A stretch of 64,000 nucleotides of DNA from Myxococcales bacterium (GTDB lineage: Bacteria > Myxococcota_A > Polyangia > Nannocystales > Nannocystaceae): positions 1 to 64,000 of the forward strand of contig JACKDV010000027.1 in NCBI GenBank assembly GCA_020633315.1, in the 5' to 3' direction. Below are positions 18,324 to 26,301 of the stretch, piece by piece. The notes beneath the pieces are model-generated. The model was not told the origin of the DNA. It saw only the letters and a program-made list of their open reading frames with translations, and ran no database searches. Within the stretch, counting starts at the first letter, position 1. Every line of letters begins with the position of its first letter. A program made the position numbers and the translations under genes.

Positions 18324-18443
18324 GGCGCTCGCGTCTCGGGCGGGGGCTCGGTGGCCGAGCCTCGGGCAGAGTGTCACCTGGGGGGCGCTCGGCGGTCGAG
18401 CCCGACTCGGACGATCCACGGCGCAGCGAGGAGCCCGACCTGG

Positions 18444-18449
18444 GATACT
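18444..18449 (+). promoter_or_regulatory. -10-like box GATACT
   Basis: GATACT lies 8 bases before the ATG at 18458; transcription from such a box would start at or next to the start codon. No Shine-Dalgarno site precedes the gene. Confidence 0.5.
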
Positions 18450-18457
18450 GTCGACCC

Positions 18458-19252
18458 ATGGACTGGGGACGGATCTCAACGATGCTCGCCTTCTCGACCC
18501 TGCTCGCCTGCGGATCCGATGAGCCGCCCGAGGCCGAGACGGACGGGACCGCCGAGTCGGGCACCGGCGCCTCGACGGGTGCCACCACGCACGACTCCAC
18601 CATGGGCACGACGCCGTCCGACGACGGCAGCTCGGGCGGAAGCAGCGGAGGGACCGGGCCCGGCGTGGACACGGGCTCCGAAGGTCCGGGCTCCGACGGC
18701 AGCGGGGGATGCCCCGCGGGCACCGAGGGATGTCCCTGTGTCGAGGGCATCGAGTGCGACGCGGGCCTGGTGTGCAGCGACGCCGGCAGCTGCGAGCTCG
18801 CCCCCGCGTGCCGCTCCGTCGACGCCGAGCCCAACGATGACGAAGGCTCGGCCACCATGCTCATGGCGGTCGACTGCAACAACATGTTCGACCTCGGCGT
18901 CATCGGGACCATCGATGGCCCCGAGACCGACTGGTGGCAGTACTTCGGGGCGGAGGGCGTCATCCTGTGCTCCGAGGAGCCCCAGGTGACGGTCAGCGCC
19001 GACATCGACCTCGAGGTGTGCGTGTACGTCGACTGCCTCGAGGGCAACACGACCGGGGTCGGCTGCACCGGGGGATCGGTCGCGGCCGACTCCCCCGAAG
19101 GCCGCCCGGGATGCTGCGGGACCAATGCCGCGCACGTGAGCGGCTACGACTGCAGCGGAGGGATCCTCACCCCGAAGAACGTCTACGTCTACGTGTCGGT
19201 GGCGACCGACCAGGTGGTCTGCATCGACTACGGCATGGTCGAGGCATTCTGA
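18458..19252 (+). CDS. Cys-rich lipoprotein with PPC-like C-terminal domain
   Basis: 264 residues: MDWGRISTMLAFSTLLAC is the signal peptide and lipobox. Next come a long Thr/Ser/Gly/Asp linker (about 20-85), a Cys module (CPAGTEGCPCVEGIEC... CSDAGSC) that recurs in two other lipoproteins here, and a beta domain beginning DAEPNDDEGSATML and containing ETDWWQYFG, which resembles bacterial pre-peptidase C-terminal domains. Several further Cys, including an adjacent pair CC, occur near residue 223. The role is unknown; likely a surface protein. It is monocistronic, with a strong hairpin behind it. Confidence 0.8.
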   Translation: MDWGRISTMLAFSTLLACGSDEPPEAETDGTAESGTGASTGATTHDSTMGTTPSDDGSSGGSSGGTGPGVDTGSEGPGSDGSGGCPAGTEGCPCVEGIECDAGLVCSDAGSCELAPACRSVDAEPNDDEGSATMLMAVDCNNMFDLGVIGTIDGPETDWWQYFGAEGVILCSEEPQVTVSADIDLEVCVYVDCLEGNTTGVGCTGGSVAADSPEGRPGCCGTNAAHVSGYDCSGGILTPKNVYVYVSVATDQVVCIDYGMVEAF

Positions 19253-19258
19253 GCTCGG

Positions 19259-19291
19259 GCCGGCTCCGGCGATCGAGGTCGCCGGGCCGGC
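19259..19291. terminator. GC-rich hairpin between convergent genes
   Basis: A near-perfect inverted repeat: the inner stem CCGGCGA/TCGCCGG (19266-19272 with 19279-19285, 6-base loop) is extended by GCCGGC on each side with a one-base bulge. It begins 6 bases after the stop of the plus-strand gene and about 40 bases before the end of the minus-strand gene. No T tract follows, so it may act as a bidirectional structural terminator or transcript stabiliser. Confidence 0.55.
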
Positions 19292-19330
19292 TCCGTGCCA
19301 CTGGTCGCGGGAGGTCGCGGGAGGCCGCGG

Positions 19331-20200
19331 CTACGGCCAGATGAGCTGCACCCGGCGGTCCTTGGCCCGCTCGGACTCGTTGGAGCCGGTGGCCTCGAGG
19401 CTGCCCTTGGCCAGCACCCGCAGCAGCTCGCCCGGCACGCCCTTGTCGACGAGGAAGGTGCGCACCGAGCCGCCGCGGCGCTCGGTGAGCATGATGTTGT
19501 ACTCCTCGGTGCCCACCGCGTCGGCGTGCGCCTCGAGGATCACCTCCTGGCCCTGCTCGGCGATGCAGGCCGAGGCCGCGCTCAGCTCCTCCTGGCTCTT
19601 GGGGGTGAGCGCGTCGCTGTCGAACGCGAAGTAGACCGCGTCGATGCTGCACGGGCCGCCGCCGGCCCCGGGCTCGGTGCCCGAGAAGATGCACATGCCG
19701 CCGTCGCAGATCTCGTCCATGGGGCACTGGTCGTCGGTGGTGCACTGGCCCGCGGCGGCGCAGCGACCCGTCTCGAAGTTGCAGGTGCTCGGCGAGCACT
19801 CGATGTCGTCGGTGCAGCCGGCACACGAGCCCGCGGTGCAGACCAGGCCGCCCACGCAGTCGACCGTCTGGGCGCAGGGCGAGCCCATCTCGCCGGGCGA
19901 GCCGCTGCCGCCCGCGCCCGCGGCCTCGGCGGGATCCATGCAGCGGAACTCGTGGCAGACCCACGCCGGCCCGCCCTCGGGACCCTTGCCCGTGCAGTCC
20001 GCGTCGGTCTGGCAATTCTGGCAGCTACCGTCCACGCACTTCTCGCCCAGCTCCACCTTGCAGTGCTTGTCCTTCTTGCACTGCGGGTAGTTCTTGTTCT
20101 TGCAGCCGCTGCCCGGGAACAGGAGCATCGCGGCGGCCAGGGCCGGGACGAGCGACCAGTGGAGACGGCGAAGGGGGGACGAGTGCTTGGAGTCGTGCAT
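19331..20200 (-). CDS. OmpA-like (Pal-type) lipoprotein with Cys-rich N-terminal half
   Basis: 289 residues. The signal peptide ends LLFPGSGC. Residues about 20-170 hold Cys-rich repeats of the form CxxDxDC (e.g. CQTDADC, CTDDIEC, CTTDDQC), and the C-terminal 115 residues form an OmpA domain: VYFAFDSDALTPKSQEEL, VILEAHADAVGTEEYN, then ERRGGSVRTFLVDKGV. The domain binds peptidoglycan, so the protein should tether the cell envelope. The Cys-rich repeats replace the usual short linker of Pal. The ATG at 20198-20200 is preferred because it gives a proper signal peptide. Confidence 0.87.
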   Translation of the reverse strand: MHDSKHSSPLRRLHWSLVPALAAAMLLFPGSGCKNKNYPQCKKDKHCKVELGEKCVDGSCQNCQTDADCTGKGPEGGPAWVCHEFRCMDPAEAAGAGGSGSPGEMGSPCAQTVDCVGGLVCTAGSCAGCTDDIECSPSTCNFETGRCAAAGQCTTDDQCPMDEICDGGMCIFSGTEPGAGGGPCSIDAVYFAFDSDALTPKSQEELSAASACIAEQGQEVILEAHADAVGTEEYNIMLTERRGGSVRTFLVDKGVPGELLRVLAKGSLEATGSNESERAKDRRVQLIWP

Positions 20201-20251
20201 GGTCGGTGCCGTGCGCAAGAGTGCCCGACCACCGCGCTCCCGTCGACCTGG

Positions 20252-20257
20252 TATCGT
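20252..20257 (+). promoter_or_regulatory. -10-like box TATCGT
   Basis: TATCGT ends 8 bases before the ATG at 20266, the same geometry as at 18444 and 25039. Confidence 0.5.
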
Positions 20258-20265
20258 CATGCTCG

Positions 20266-20763
20266 ATGCGAGCTCGGGGCAGGGAGTTGGGGTTGGCTCT
20301 TGGTTGGCTCCTCGTCGGCTGCGAGGGCGGAGGTTCCAGCGGCGGCACGACCGGGGCGCAGGACGAGAGCAGCGGCGAGCCGATCGTCGCGCCGTCGATC
20401 CTCGGCGAGGTGGACGTGGCCGTGGCCTGCAGCGTCGCTGGAGCCACCCGCGTGGAGCTGCACGCCACGCGAGTGGGCTGTGTCGACCCCCCGCCGGCCC
20501 CCTGCACCCTGCCCGAGGTCCCGCGGCCGGTGGTGGGCGAGGGCGTCGACTGCCCGCCCGAGGGCTCGCCCCAGAACCTGCGGATCGAGCTGGAGCTCGC
20601 CGGGCGCTACCAGGTGGAGGCGGTGACCCTCGCCGGCGAGACCGAGCTGGCACGCGTTTGCTACGGCTTCGGCGGCGAGTCGGAGCTGCTGGTCACCGAG
20701 GCCGAGATCGCCGGCAATTCGGTGCTCGTGGTGGCTCCGCTCGACGGCTCGCCCTGCCCGTAG
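20266..20763 (+). CDS. Short lipoprotein, function unknown
   Basis: 165 residues. MRARGRELGLALGWLLVGC gives the signal peptide; Ser/Gly/Thr linker follows. The body is predicted beta-rich with six Cys and no recognised family. An in-frame start 60 bases upstream lacks signal-peptide character, and the -10-like box just before the ATG supports the shorter form. The final 103 bases overlap the end of a convergent gene on the other strand. Confidence 0.7.
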   Translation: MRARGRELGLALGWLLVGCEGGGSSGGTTGAQDESSGEPIVAPSILGEVDVAVACSVAGATRVELHATRVGCVDPPPAPCTLPEVPRPVVGEGVDCPPEGSPQNLRIELELAGRYQVEAVTLAGETELARVCYGFGGESELLVTEAEIAGNSVLVVAPLDGSPCP

Positions 20764-21011
20764 GTCTCGCCGGTCACCGACGCCCGCCGCAGGCGGTACA
20801 GGCTGTTGGAGGTCTGCACGTAGAGCGAGCCGTGGTCGCCCCGGAGGATCCGCTGGATTCGCGAGGTGACCAGCGACTGCCCGTCGGTGTCGACCAGGGC
20901 CATCGAGCGCCCGACCTTGGGAGCACCGATGAGCCACACGGTACGGGGGGCATAGGCCCGACGCTGGGGCGCGGGGACCTGGCTGAGTCGAGTGGTGACG
21001 TAGAAGGCCAT
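20661..21011 (-). CDS. Small protein, function unknown, overlapping a convergent gene
   Basis: 116 residues (MAFYVTTRLSQVPAPQRRAY...). The first 80 residues look genuine: hydrophobic strands such as TVWLIGAPKVGRSMALVDTD and HGSLYVQTSNSLYRLRR suggest a compact beta fold. The last 30 residues are Ser/Thr/Pro-rich and are antisense to the lipoprotein gene at 20266-20763, so they may simply be read-through of a weak stop position. No family is recognised. It has no signal peptide, so it is probably cytoplasmic. Confidence 0.55.
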   Translation of the reverse strand: MAFYVTTRLSQVPAPQRRAYAPRTVWLIGAPKVGRSMALVDTDGQSLVTSRIQRILRGDHGSLYVQTSNSLYRLRRASVTGETYGQGEPSSGATTSTELPAISASVTSSSDSPPKP

Positions 21012-21222
21012 GGGGGGTCTCGTGGGGTGCGCCCCGGTACCCTGCACGCTCCGTGCCGAGCACGGGTGGCCCGGCCGCTGGGCTCATTGGGCCGCGAGCG
21101 CGCCACGCCCCTGGGGCGGGATTCCCCGCCGGGGGCATGCCTCCTCGCCCACCGTGGCCTCGGGGCAGCCTGCCCCGCGGGGCAAGTGGGCGCTCACGTG
21201 CGTGCGATGGAGCACAGTTTCG

Positions 21223-21228
21223 TATCAT
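21223..21228 (+). promoter_or_regulatory. -10-like box TATCAT
   Basis: TATCAT lies 9 bases before the GTG start at 21238 of the MCE gene; it supports that start over longer alternatives. Confidence 0.5.
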
Positions 21229-21237
21229 CCGGGCAGA

Positions 21238-22626
21238 GTGCGGCGCGACGAGAGCAAGGTCCGGCTACGCACCGGCATCGTGGTGTCGTTCTTGGCGATC
21301 GTGCTGTTCTTCGTCCTGTTCTTCATCGGGCAGGCCGAGGGAGCGTTCGAGCCCACCACCTGGGTCTACGCCGACTTCGTCACCACCAGCGGCCTGCGCG
21401 AGGGCAGCCCCGTGCAGCTCGCGGGGGTCGAGATCGGCCGGGTGAGCGGGGTCGACTACGTGGACGTGCGCTACCTGTGCGATCCCCTCACCGAGGACGT
21501 GGGGCGCTACGGGGCGGGGCGCACCGACAACTGCGACAAGCGGATGTTCTGCCCCGCGGTGGGCGAGTGCGCCGAGCTCGAGCCCTACGCTCGCGCGTAC
21601 GCCTACGACCGCTGCGTGGACGATCGCGACTGCGCCGGCGACGAGGTCTGCGTGACCACCGAGCTGCGCCGCCGACAGCCCCGCGTGCTGTGGCTCGGCC
21701 CCCATGGCGTGTGCGCCCGCATCTCCACCCTGCACCACCGCGTGCGCGTGGAGATGACGATCCAGGCCAAGCACCTCGAGCTCATCCGCCGCGACAGCCG
21801 GGCCAGCGTGGCGGCCAACACCGTGCTGGGCGATCAGCTCATCAACATCACCCCCGGCATCGGCGACGCGGTGGAGGAGGGCGACCGCATCCTCTCCTCG
21901 CCCTCGCTGAGCGAGGACGTGGAGCTGTACCGCCTGCGGCTCGAGCGGGCGCTCGAGCAGGTGGACGAGGCCCTGGCGGCGGTGTCCGGGCTGGTGGCCA
22001 ACCTCGGCGACCGCCGCACGCTCGAGGCGATCCAGGGGCTGGTGGCCAACCTCGAGCAGATCAGCCTGCAGCTCGCCGAGCAGCGCGGGCTCATCGGGGC
22101 GCTCATCGGCGACCCCGACTACAAGCGGGACTTCGGCATCATCCTCCACGCCATCGGGGCCACCGCGGGCGGGGTGGATCGCTTCGTGGGGCGCGGCAAC
22201 CGGATCCTCGCCACCGTGGATCGCAACCTCGATCCCTTCCTCGAGGACGTCCAGGCCACGACCCACTCGCTGCGCCTGCTGCTCGAGGATCTGCGCGACC
22301 CCGACAACAAGAGCGTGGTGGCCCGGCTCATCGACGATCCCGACGGCTCGATCGTGGAGGACCTCGAGGCCATCCTCGATCAGACCGAGCAGATCACCGA
22401 CGCGGTGAGCCGGCTGTCGGAGGCGATCGACGGCGAGAAGGGGACGCTGGGCAAGCTGGTGGGCGACCCCAAGCTGGCCGAGGACCTGGGCACCCTGCTC
22501 GACAACCTGCAGCGCAACGAGACCCTCAAGGGGCTGCTGCTCTGGTACCTCGAGCAGAGCGACTTCGGGGTGAAGGCCTCGCGCAGCCCGGTCGGGCCCC
22601 CGCGCTCGCGTCGACGCTCGCGCTGA
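21238..22626 (+). CDS. MCE (MlaD-like) protein with Cys-rich insertion
   Basis: 462 residues. A single membrane anchor (RTGIVVSFLAIVLFFVLFFI, 11-30) is followed by an MCE domain: FVTTSGLREGSPVQLAGVEI (48-67), and later SRASVAANTVLGDQLINITP (188-206). Residues about 79-164 are an insertion with eight Cys, including CVDDRDCAGDEVC, absent from ordinary MlaD. The remainder (about 225-430) is helical and resembles the coiled-coil tail of long MCE proteins. MCE proteins form hexameric rings that pass lipids between membranes. No MlaE permease or MlaF ATPase is nearby. The GTG start is chosen by the -10-like box and the membrane anchor. Confidence 0.85.
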   Translation: MRRDESKVRLRTGIVVSFLAIVLFFVLFFIGQAEGAFEPTTWVYADFVTTSGLREGSPVQLAGVEIGRVSGVDYVDVRYLCDPLTEDVGRYGAGRTDNCDKRMFCPAVGECAELEPYARAYAYDRCVDDRDCAGDEVCVTTELRRRQPRVLWLGPHGVCARISTLHHRVRVEMTIQAKHLELIRRDSRASVAANTVLGDQLINITPGIGDAVEEGDRILSSPSLSEDVELYRLRLERALEQVDEALAAVSGLVANLGDRRTLEAIQGLVANLEQISLQLAEQRGLIGALIGDPDYKRDFGIILHAIGATAGGVDRFVGRGNRILATVDRNLDPFLEDVQATTHSLRLLLEDLRDPDNKSVVARLIDDPDGSIVEDLEAILDQTEQITDAVSRLSEAIDGEKGTLGKLVGDPKLAEDLGTLLDNLQRNETLKGLLLWYLEQSDFGVKASRSPVGPPRSRRRSR

Positions 22627-22789
22627 GCGGGCCGGCGCCGGGCGTGGTGATCTTGGAGCGAGCGCCGATCGATGGGCGTGAGCTTGGTCCCGACCACGAG
22701 CGGCGGGGTGGATCGCCGCCGGGCGCCCGACGACAAGATCCTCGTGGTGCAGCCGGTGGGCGTGCCTCGCTCGCGCTCCGGCGCGGCGC

Positions 22790-22795
22790 TATAGT
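22790..22795 (+). promoter_or_regulatory. -10-like box TATAGT
   Basis: TATAGT lies 11 bases before the ATG at 22807, far enough for a very short leader. Confidence 0.5.
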
Positions 22796-22806
22796 TCGAG
22801 GGCACC

Positions 22807-24009
22807 ATGGCTCTGCTCCAGGCGATGTGGGCGGTGTTGCTCGAGCTGGCGCCCTGGCTGCTGCTCGGGGCCGCCGTCGCGGGGGCGCTGCACGTGCTCT
22901 TGCCCCCCGGCTTCGTGCGACGCCACCTCGGCGGGCGCGGCGGCGTGGTGAAGGCGGTGGCGCTGGGAGTGCCGCTGCCGCTGTGCTCCTGCGGCGTGAT
23001 CCCGGCCGGGCTCGGGCTGCGGCGGGACGGTGCCAGCCCGGGCGCCTCCGTGGGCTTCCTCATCAGCACCCCGCAGACGGGGGTCGACTCGGTGCTGGTC
23101 TCGGCCTCGTTCCTCGGCTGGCCCTTCGCCCTGCTCAAGGTGGGGGCCGCCGCGGTCACCGGGGTGGTGGGCGGCTGGCTCACCGACGCGGTGGGGGCCG
23201 GGGCCGGCGAGGTGGAGGGCAAGGGCGGCGGCGAGCAGAGCGTGGACCGGAGCCTGCGCGGCGCGACGGCCCATGCGGTCGACGTGCTGCGCACCATCTG
23301 GCGCTGGTTGGTGTTCGGCGTGGTGGTCTCCGCGATCATCACCGTGCTCGTGCCTCCCGGGGTGCTCACCGCGCTCACGGGCTCGGGCGAGTGGCTGGCG
23401 CTGGTCTCGGTGCTGCTGCTGTCGCTGCCGCTCTACGTCTGCGCCACCGCGTCGGTGCCCATCGCGGCCGCGCTGGTGGCCGGCGGCTTCCCGCCCGGGG
23501 CCGCGCTGGTGTTCCTCATGGCGGGCCCCGCCACCAACGTGGCCACCCTGGGCGCCGTCTACCGCGGGCTGGGGCGGCGGGCGCTGGTCGTCTACCTCTC
23601 GACGATCATCGTCGGCAGCCTGGGCGCCGCGCTGCTGTTCGACTTCGTGCTGGCCGGGGGGGGCCACGGCGCGCACGCCCACGGGGATCACGGCACGCCG
23701 CTGGCCATCGCGGCCGCGCTCGGCCTGGTGGTGCTGCTCGGGTGGTTCGCGCTCGACGATCTCCGCACCTGGCTGCGCTCGCGTCGGCCGGCCCCGGTGG
23801 TGCCCGAGGCATGCACCCTCGACCTCGAGGTGGAGGGCATGACCTGCGGCGGCTGTGCCAATCGCCTGCGTCGGGCCCTGCTGGCCGAGCCCGGGGTGGT
23901 CGACACCGAGGTGGATCACGAGGCCGGGCATGCGGTGATCCGAGGGACGGCCTCGGCCGAGCGCCTGCGCGACGTGGTGCGCGAGGCTGGCTTCCGCCCC
24001 GCGTCGTAG
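22807..24009 (+). CDS. SO_0444-type Cu/Zn efflux permease fused to an HMA domain
   Basis: 400 residues. The membrane part (about 8 helices, residues 1-330) belongs to the DUF318/ArsP-YraQ group and contains PLPLCSCGVIPAGLGLRR and GFLISTPQTGVDSVLV, whose CSC pair is thought to bind the metal. A second half-repeat has LPLYVCATASVPIAAALV. A His-rich loop (GGGHGAHAHGDHG) follows. The C-terminal 70 residues are a heavy-metal-associated domain with the binding motif MTCGGCANRL. Family members export copper or zinc. No metalloregulator or other resistance gene is adjacent. Confidence 0.87.
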   Translation: MALLQAMWAVLLELAPWLLLGAAVAGALHVLLPPGFVRRHLGGRGGVVKAVALGVPLPLCSCGVIPAGLGLRRDGASPGASVGFLISTPQTGVDSVLVSASFLGWPFALLKVGAAAVTGVVGGWLTDAVGAGAGEVEGKGGGEQSVDRSLRGATAHAVDVLRTIWRWLVFGVVVSAIITVLVPPGVLTALTGSGEWLALVSVLLLSLPLYVCATASVPIAAALVAGGFPPGAALVFLMAGPATNVATLGAVYRGLGRRALVVYLSTIIVGSLGAALLFDFVLAGGGHGAHAHGDHGTPLAIAAALGLVVLLGWFALDDLRTWLRSRRPAPVVPEACTLDLEVEGMTCGGCANRLRRALLAEPGVVDTEVDHEAGHAVIRGTASAERLRDVVREAGFRPAS

Positions 24010-24040
24010 CGCCCGCGACGACGGCGTCGTGTCGTCGTTC

Positions 24041-24074
24041 CGAGCCGTGCTCGTCCTCGCGAGGCCACGGCTCG
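24041..24074. terminator. Strong hairpin after the metal permease gene
   Basis: CGAGCCGTG (24041-24049) pairs perfectly with CACGGCTCG (24066-24074); the loop itself contains the palindrome CCTCGCGAGG. It starts 31 bases after the stop codon at 24009. No T tract follows, so it is a probable but not classical terminator. Confidence 0.55.
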
Positions 24075-24130
24075 AGCGAAAGTGGCCAGGAAGTTGATCT
24101 GGATCACACTTGCGTGAGGCGCGCCGCGCG

Positions 24131-24136
24131 TACGCT
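24131..24136 (+). promoter_or_regulatory. -10-like box TACGCT with possible -35 TTGCGT
   Basis: TACGCT lies 7 bases before the ATG at 24144. TTGCGT at 24110-24115 could be a -35 element, though the 15-base spacing is short. Confidence 0.4.
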
Positions 24137-24143
24137 CTGCCCC

Positions 24144-25019
24144 ATGCGTTCGCGCCTTGGTCCCTCCTTCCTGCTTGGTCTTCCCCTGCTCCTCGTCGGC
24201 GTGACCGCCTGCGGCGACGACTCGTCCACCGGGGACACCGCGGGTGACGACTCGTCGGGCGGCAACCCGATGACCAGCACCAACGGCTCCACCACCACGC
24301 CCTCGATGACCGACGACGGCACGGGCACCGATGCCTCGGACACCAACCCGCCCGACACCACCACGAGCGAGGAGACCGACACGGCCGAGGAGACCGGCAC
24401 CACCACCGGGCTGGGCGACTGTCAGGTCTGGGAGATCACCTACGACCTCGAGGGCAGCGAGTTCGAGATCAGCGACACGCCCTTCGGCGCCGGCGACCAG
24501 GTCAACGTGGTCACCATGCCCTACGACGCCGACGATCACGTGGGGCCCGGGACCCTGGTGCTGCGCTTCCAGGACGTGGACGGCGATCCCGGCGGCATGG
24601 CGGCGATGGTCTCGTACGACATGTCGATCCACTTCGTGGTCGACTCCGGCGTCACCGTGGTGCAGACCGACCTCGAGACCGACGCCGGTCCCGACGAGTG
24701 CGGCGTGACCACCGGGATGCTCGCGGACACCACCGTGGCGTGGATGCCCTCGGCGATCGTGGGGCACCACAGCATGGGCCAGATCCTCTGCACCGGCATG
24801 CTCTGCGGCGCGGGCGGCCTGCCCAACGGCATGCCCGTGCCGATGGACGAGACCAGCGACCAGCCCATCAGCGACTTCGTGTTCAGCGACGATCTCAGCT
24901 CCTTCAACATGGAGCAGACCGTCATCGCGATGGACGCCAACTCGACCACCGCGTGGACCTACACGGGCACGGAGGTCAGCCGGGAGCAGGTCCTCGGTCC
25001 CGCCTGCCTGTGCCAGTAG
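24144..25019 (+). CDS. Lipoprotein with Thr/Asp-rich linker, function unknown
   Basis: 291 residues. Signal peptide MRSRLGPSFLLGLPLLLVGV is followed by lipobox TAC, then a 65-residue Thr/Ser/Asp/Glu linker. The globular part (about 95-291) is acidic, beta-rich, and contains four Cys toward the end plus a His pair in IVGHHSMGQILC. No known domain is recognised. It is monocistronic between the permease hairpin and the next gene's own -10-like box. Confidence 0.77.
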   Translation: MRSRLGPSFLLGLPLLLVGVTACGDDSSTGDTAGDDSSGGNPMTSTNGSTTTPSMTDDGTGTDASDTNPPDTTTSEETDTAEETGTTTGLGDCQVWEITYDLEGSEFEISDTPFGAGDQVNVVTMPYDADDHVGPGTLVLRFQDVDGDPGGMAAMVSYDMSIHFVVDSGVTVVQTDLETDAGPDECGVTTGMLADTTVAWMPSAIVGHHSMGQILCTGMLCGAGGLPNGMPVPMDETSDQPISDFVFSDDLSSFNMEQTVIAMDANSTTAWTYTGTEVSREQVLGPACLCQ

Positions 25020-25038
25020 GCCGGTGCCGCGGGCCCGG

Positions 25039-25044
25039 TATCAT
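25039..25044 (+). promoter_or_regulatory. -10-like box TATCAT
   Basis: TATCAT ends 8 bases before the ATG at 25053, the same spacing as at 18444, 20252 and 49853. Confidence 0.5.
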
Positions 25045-25052
25045 CGCCCCGG

Positions 25053-26171
25053 ATGCTCGCTGCCTCGCTCGCGCTCGCCGTGCACCTCGCCGCTGCGGGG
25101 TGGGCGAGCCGCGAGCCGGCGCCGGGCGATGAGACGGTGACGCCCGCCCCGGCCGAGCCGGTGCTGCGCTGGACGGGCCCGCCCGAGTGTCCGGGCGAGG
25201 CGTGGATGCTCGACGCGGTGTCCCGCTACGTGGGCCGGCCGCTCGACGACGAGGTGGTGCGGGCCACGGGGCGGATCGAGCGGGAGGACGACGGGCGCCT
25301 GCGCCTGGAGCTGCGGCTGCGCGGGGCCGAGGGCGGCGAGGAGCTCCGCGAGCTACGTGACGTGGACTGCGGCGTGCTCTCGGATGCGGCGGCGCTGATG
25401 ATCGCGGTGGCCATCGACCCCGAGGCGGCCATCGAGCACGTGGGCGAGGCTCCCGTCGGCGAGGAGGTGCCGCAGCCGCAGCCCGAGCCGGTCGCGGTGC
25501 CGGTCGACGAAGCGGAGCCGGTGGCCCAACCTCCTGCCTCGCGAGCACCGGAGGCCTCGCCGCGCCCCGAGCCGACGACGCTCACCTCCACGCCCGACGA
25601 GCCACGCTCGTGCGGACCGGGACCCCGGCGAAGGCGCGGCGACGCGGCCCCGCGCGGCCCGGCTTGTCTCGGCCTGGGCGCCCGGCTGGCGCTGCAGTGG
25701 GGACCGCTGCCCCGGCTCGGTCCCGGGATGGGAGGGGACGCCTCGCTGCTGTGGCCGCGCCTGAGGCTGAGCGCGGGCGGGACCTTCTTCTTCGCCCAGC
25801 CCGCGCGCGTCGATCCGCAGGGGCGGGTGGGCGGCGACGTGCGGCTGGGCGTCGCTCACCTCCGGGCCTGCGGGCGGCTGGGTCGCGGCACCCTGGAGCT
25901 GTCGCTGTGCGGGGGCGGCGAGGCGGGGGCCCTGCGGGGGATCGGTGTGGGGATCGAGCACCCGCTCCGCGCTCGACTCCCCTGGGTGGCCGTGCTCGGC
26001 GACGGGAGCGTGGCCTGGTCGCCCATGCGTCGCCTCGCGCTGCGGGCCGAGCTCGGCGCGGTGGTCCCGCTGCTGCATCACCGCTTCGAGATCGCAGGGC
26101 TGGGCACCGTCCACGAGCCGGCCCCGGCGGGCGTGCGCGGGGCCCTGGCCATCGAGCTCCGCCTGCCGTGA
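25053..26171 (+). CDS. Putative secreted outer-membrane beta-barrel protein
   Basis: 372 residues with an N-terminal signal peptide (MLAASLALAVHLAAAGWA). Residues about 35-130 form a domain with two Cys that ends in VLSDAAALMIAVAID. A Pro/Glu-rich spacer follows (about 140-190). The C-terminal half alternates hydrophobic and polar residues (e.g. RLRLSAGGTFFFAQPA, LELSLCGGGEAGAL) and ends in ALAIELRLP, as in outer-membrane barrels. It lies directly before a sigma factor and its putative partner on the same strand, so the three genes may form one regulatory unit. Confidence 0.65.
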   Translation: MLAASLALAVHLAAAGWASREPAPGDETVTPAPAEPVLRWTGPPECPGEAWMLDAVSRYVGRPLDDEVVRATGRIEREDDGRLRLELRLRGAEGGEELRELRDVDCGVLSDAAALMIAVAIDPEAAIEHVGEAPVGEEVPQPQPEPVAVPVDEAEPVAQPPASRAPEASPRPEPTTLTSTPDEPRSCGPGPRRRRGDAAPRGPACLGLGARLALQWGPLPRLGPGMGGDASLLWPRLRLSAGGTFFFAQPARVDPQGRVGGDVRLGVAHLRACGRLGRGTLELSLCGGGEAGALRGIGVGIEHPLRARLPWVAVLGDGSVAWSPMRRLALRAELGAVVPLLHHRFEIAGLGTVHEPAPAGVRGALAIELRLP

Positions 26172-26287
26172 CCGAGCTCGAGCACGCCCGCGCCGTGAGG
26201 CGACCCCGCACGAATTTCGCATCACGGATCCGGGCTCCCCGGTGCATCGACCATGGGATGCTGGTGCACTCGCCACGGCCCACCCGC

Positions 26288-26293
26288 AGGAGG
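26288..26293 (+). promoter_or_regulatory. Shine-Dalgarno AGGAGG deciding a TTG start
   Basis: A perfect AGGAGG lies 8 bases before the TTG at 26302. No other start of the sigma factor frame has a ribosome-binding site, so TTG is the most likely start codon. Confidence 0.75.
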
Positions 26294-26301
26294 ATCGTCG
26301 T

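Noticed and set aside
22627..22806. Small frames between the MCE and permease genes
   Set aside because: No start context or protein-like composition; it appears to be spacer with the permease promoter.
20094..25019. A 1641-codon open frame on the plus strand
   Set aside because: The first 1350 codons overlap several real genes in other frames; only the last 291 codons carry a signal peptide and the lipoprotein composition.
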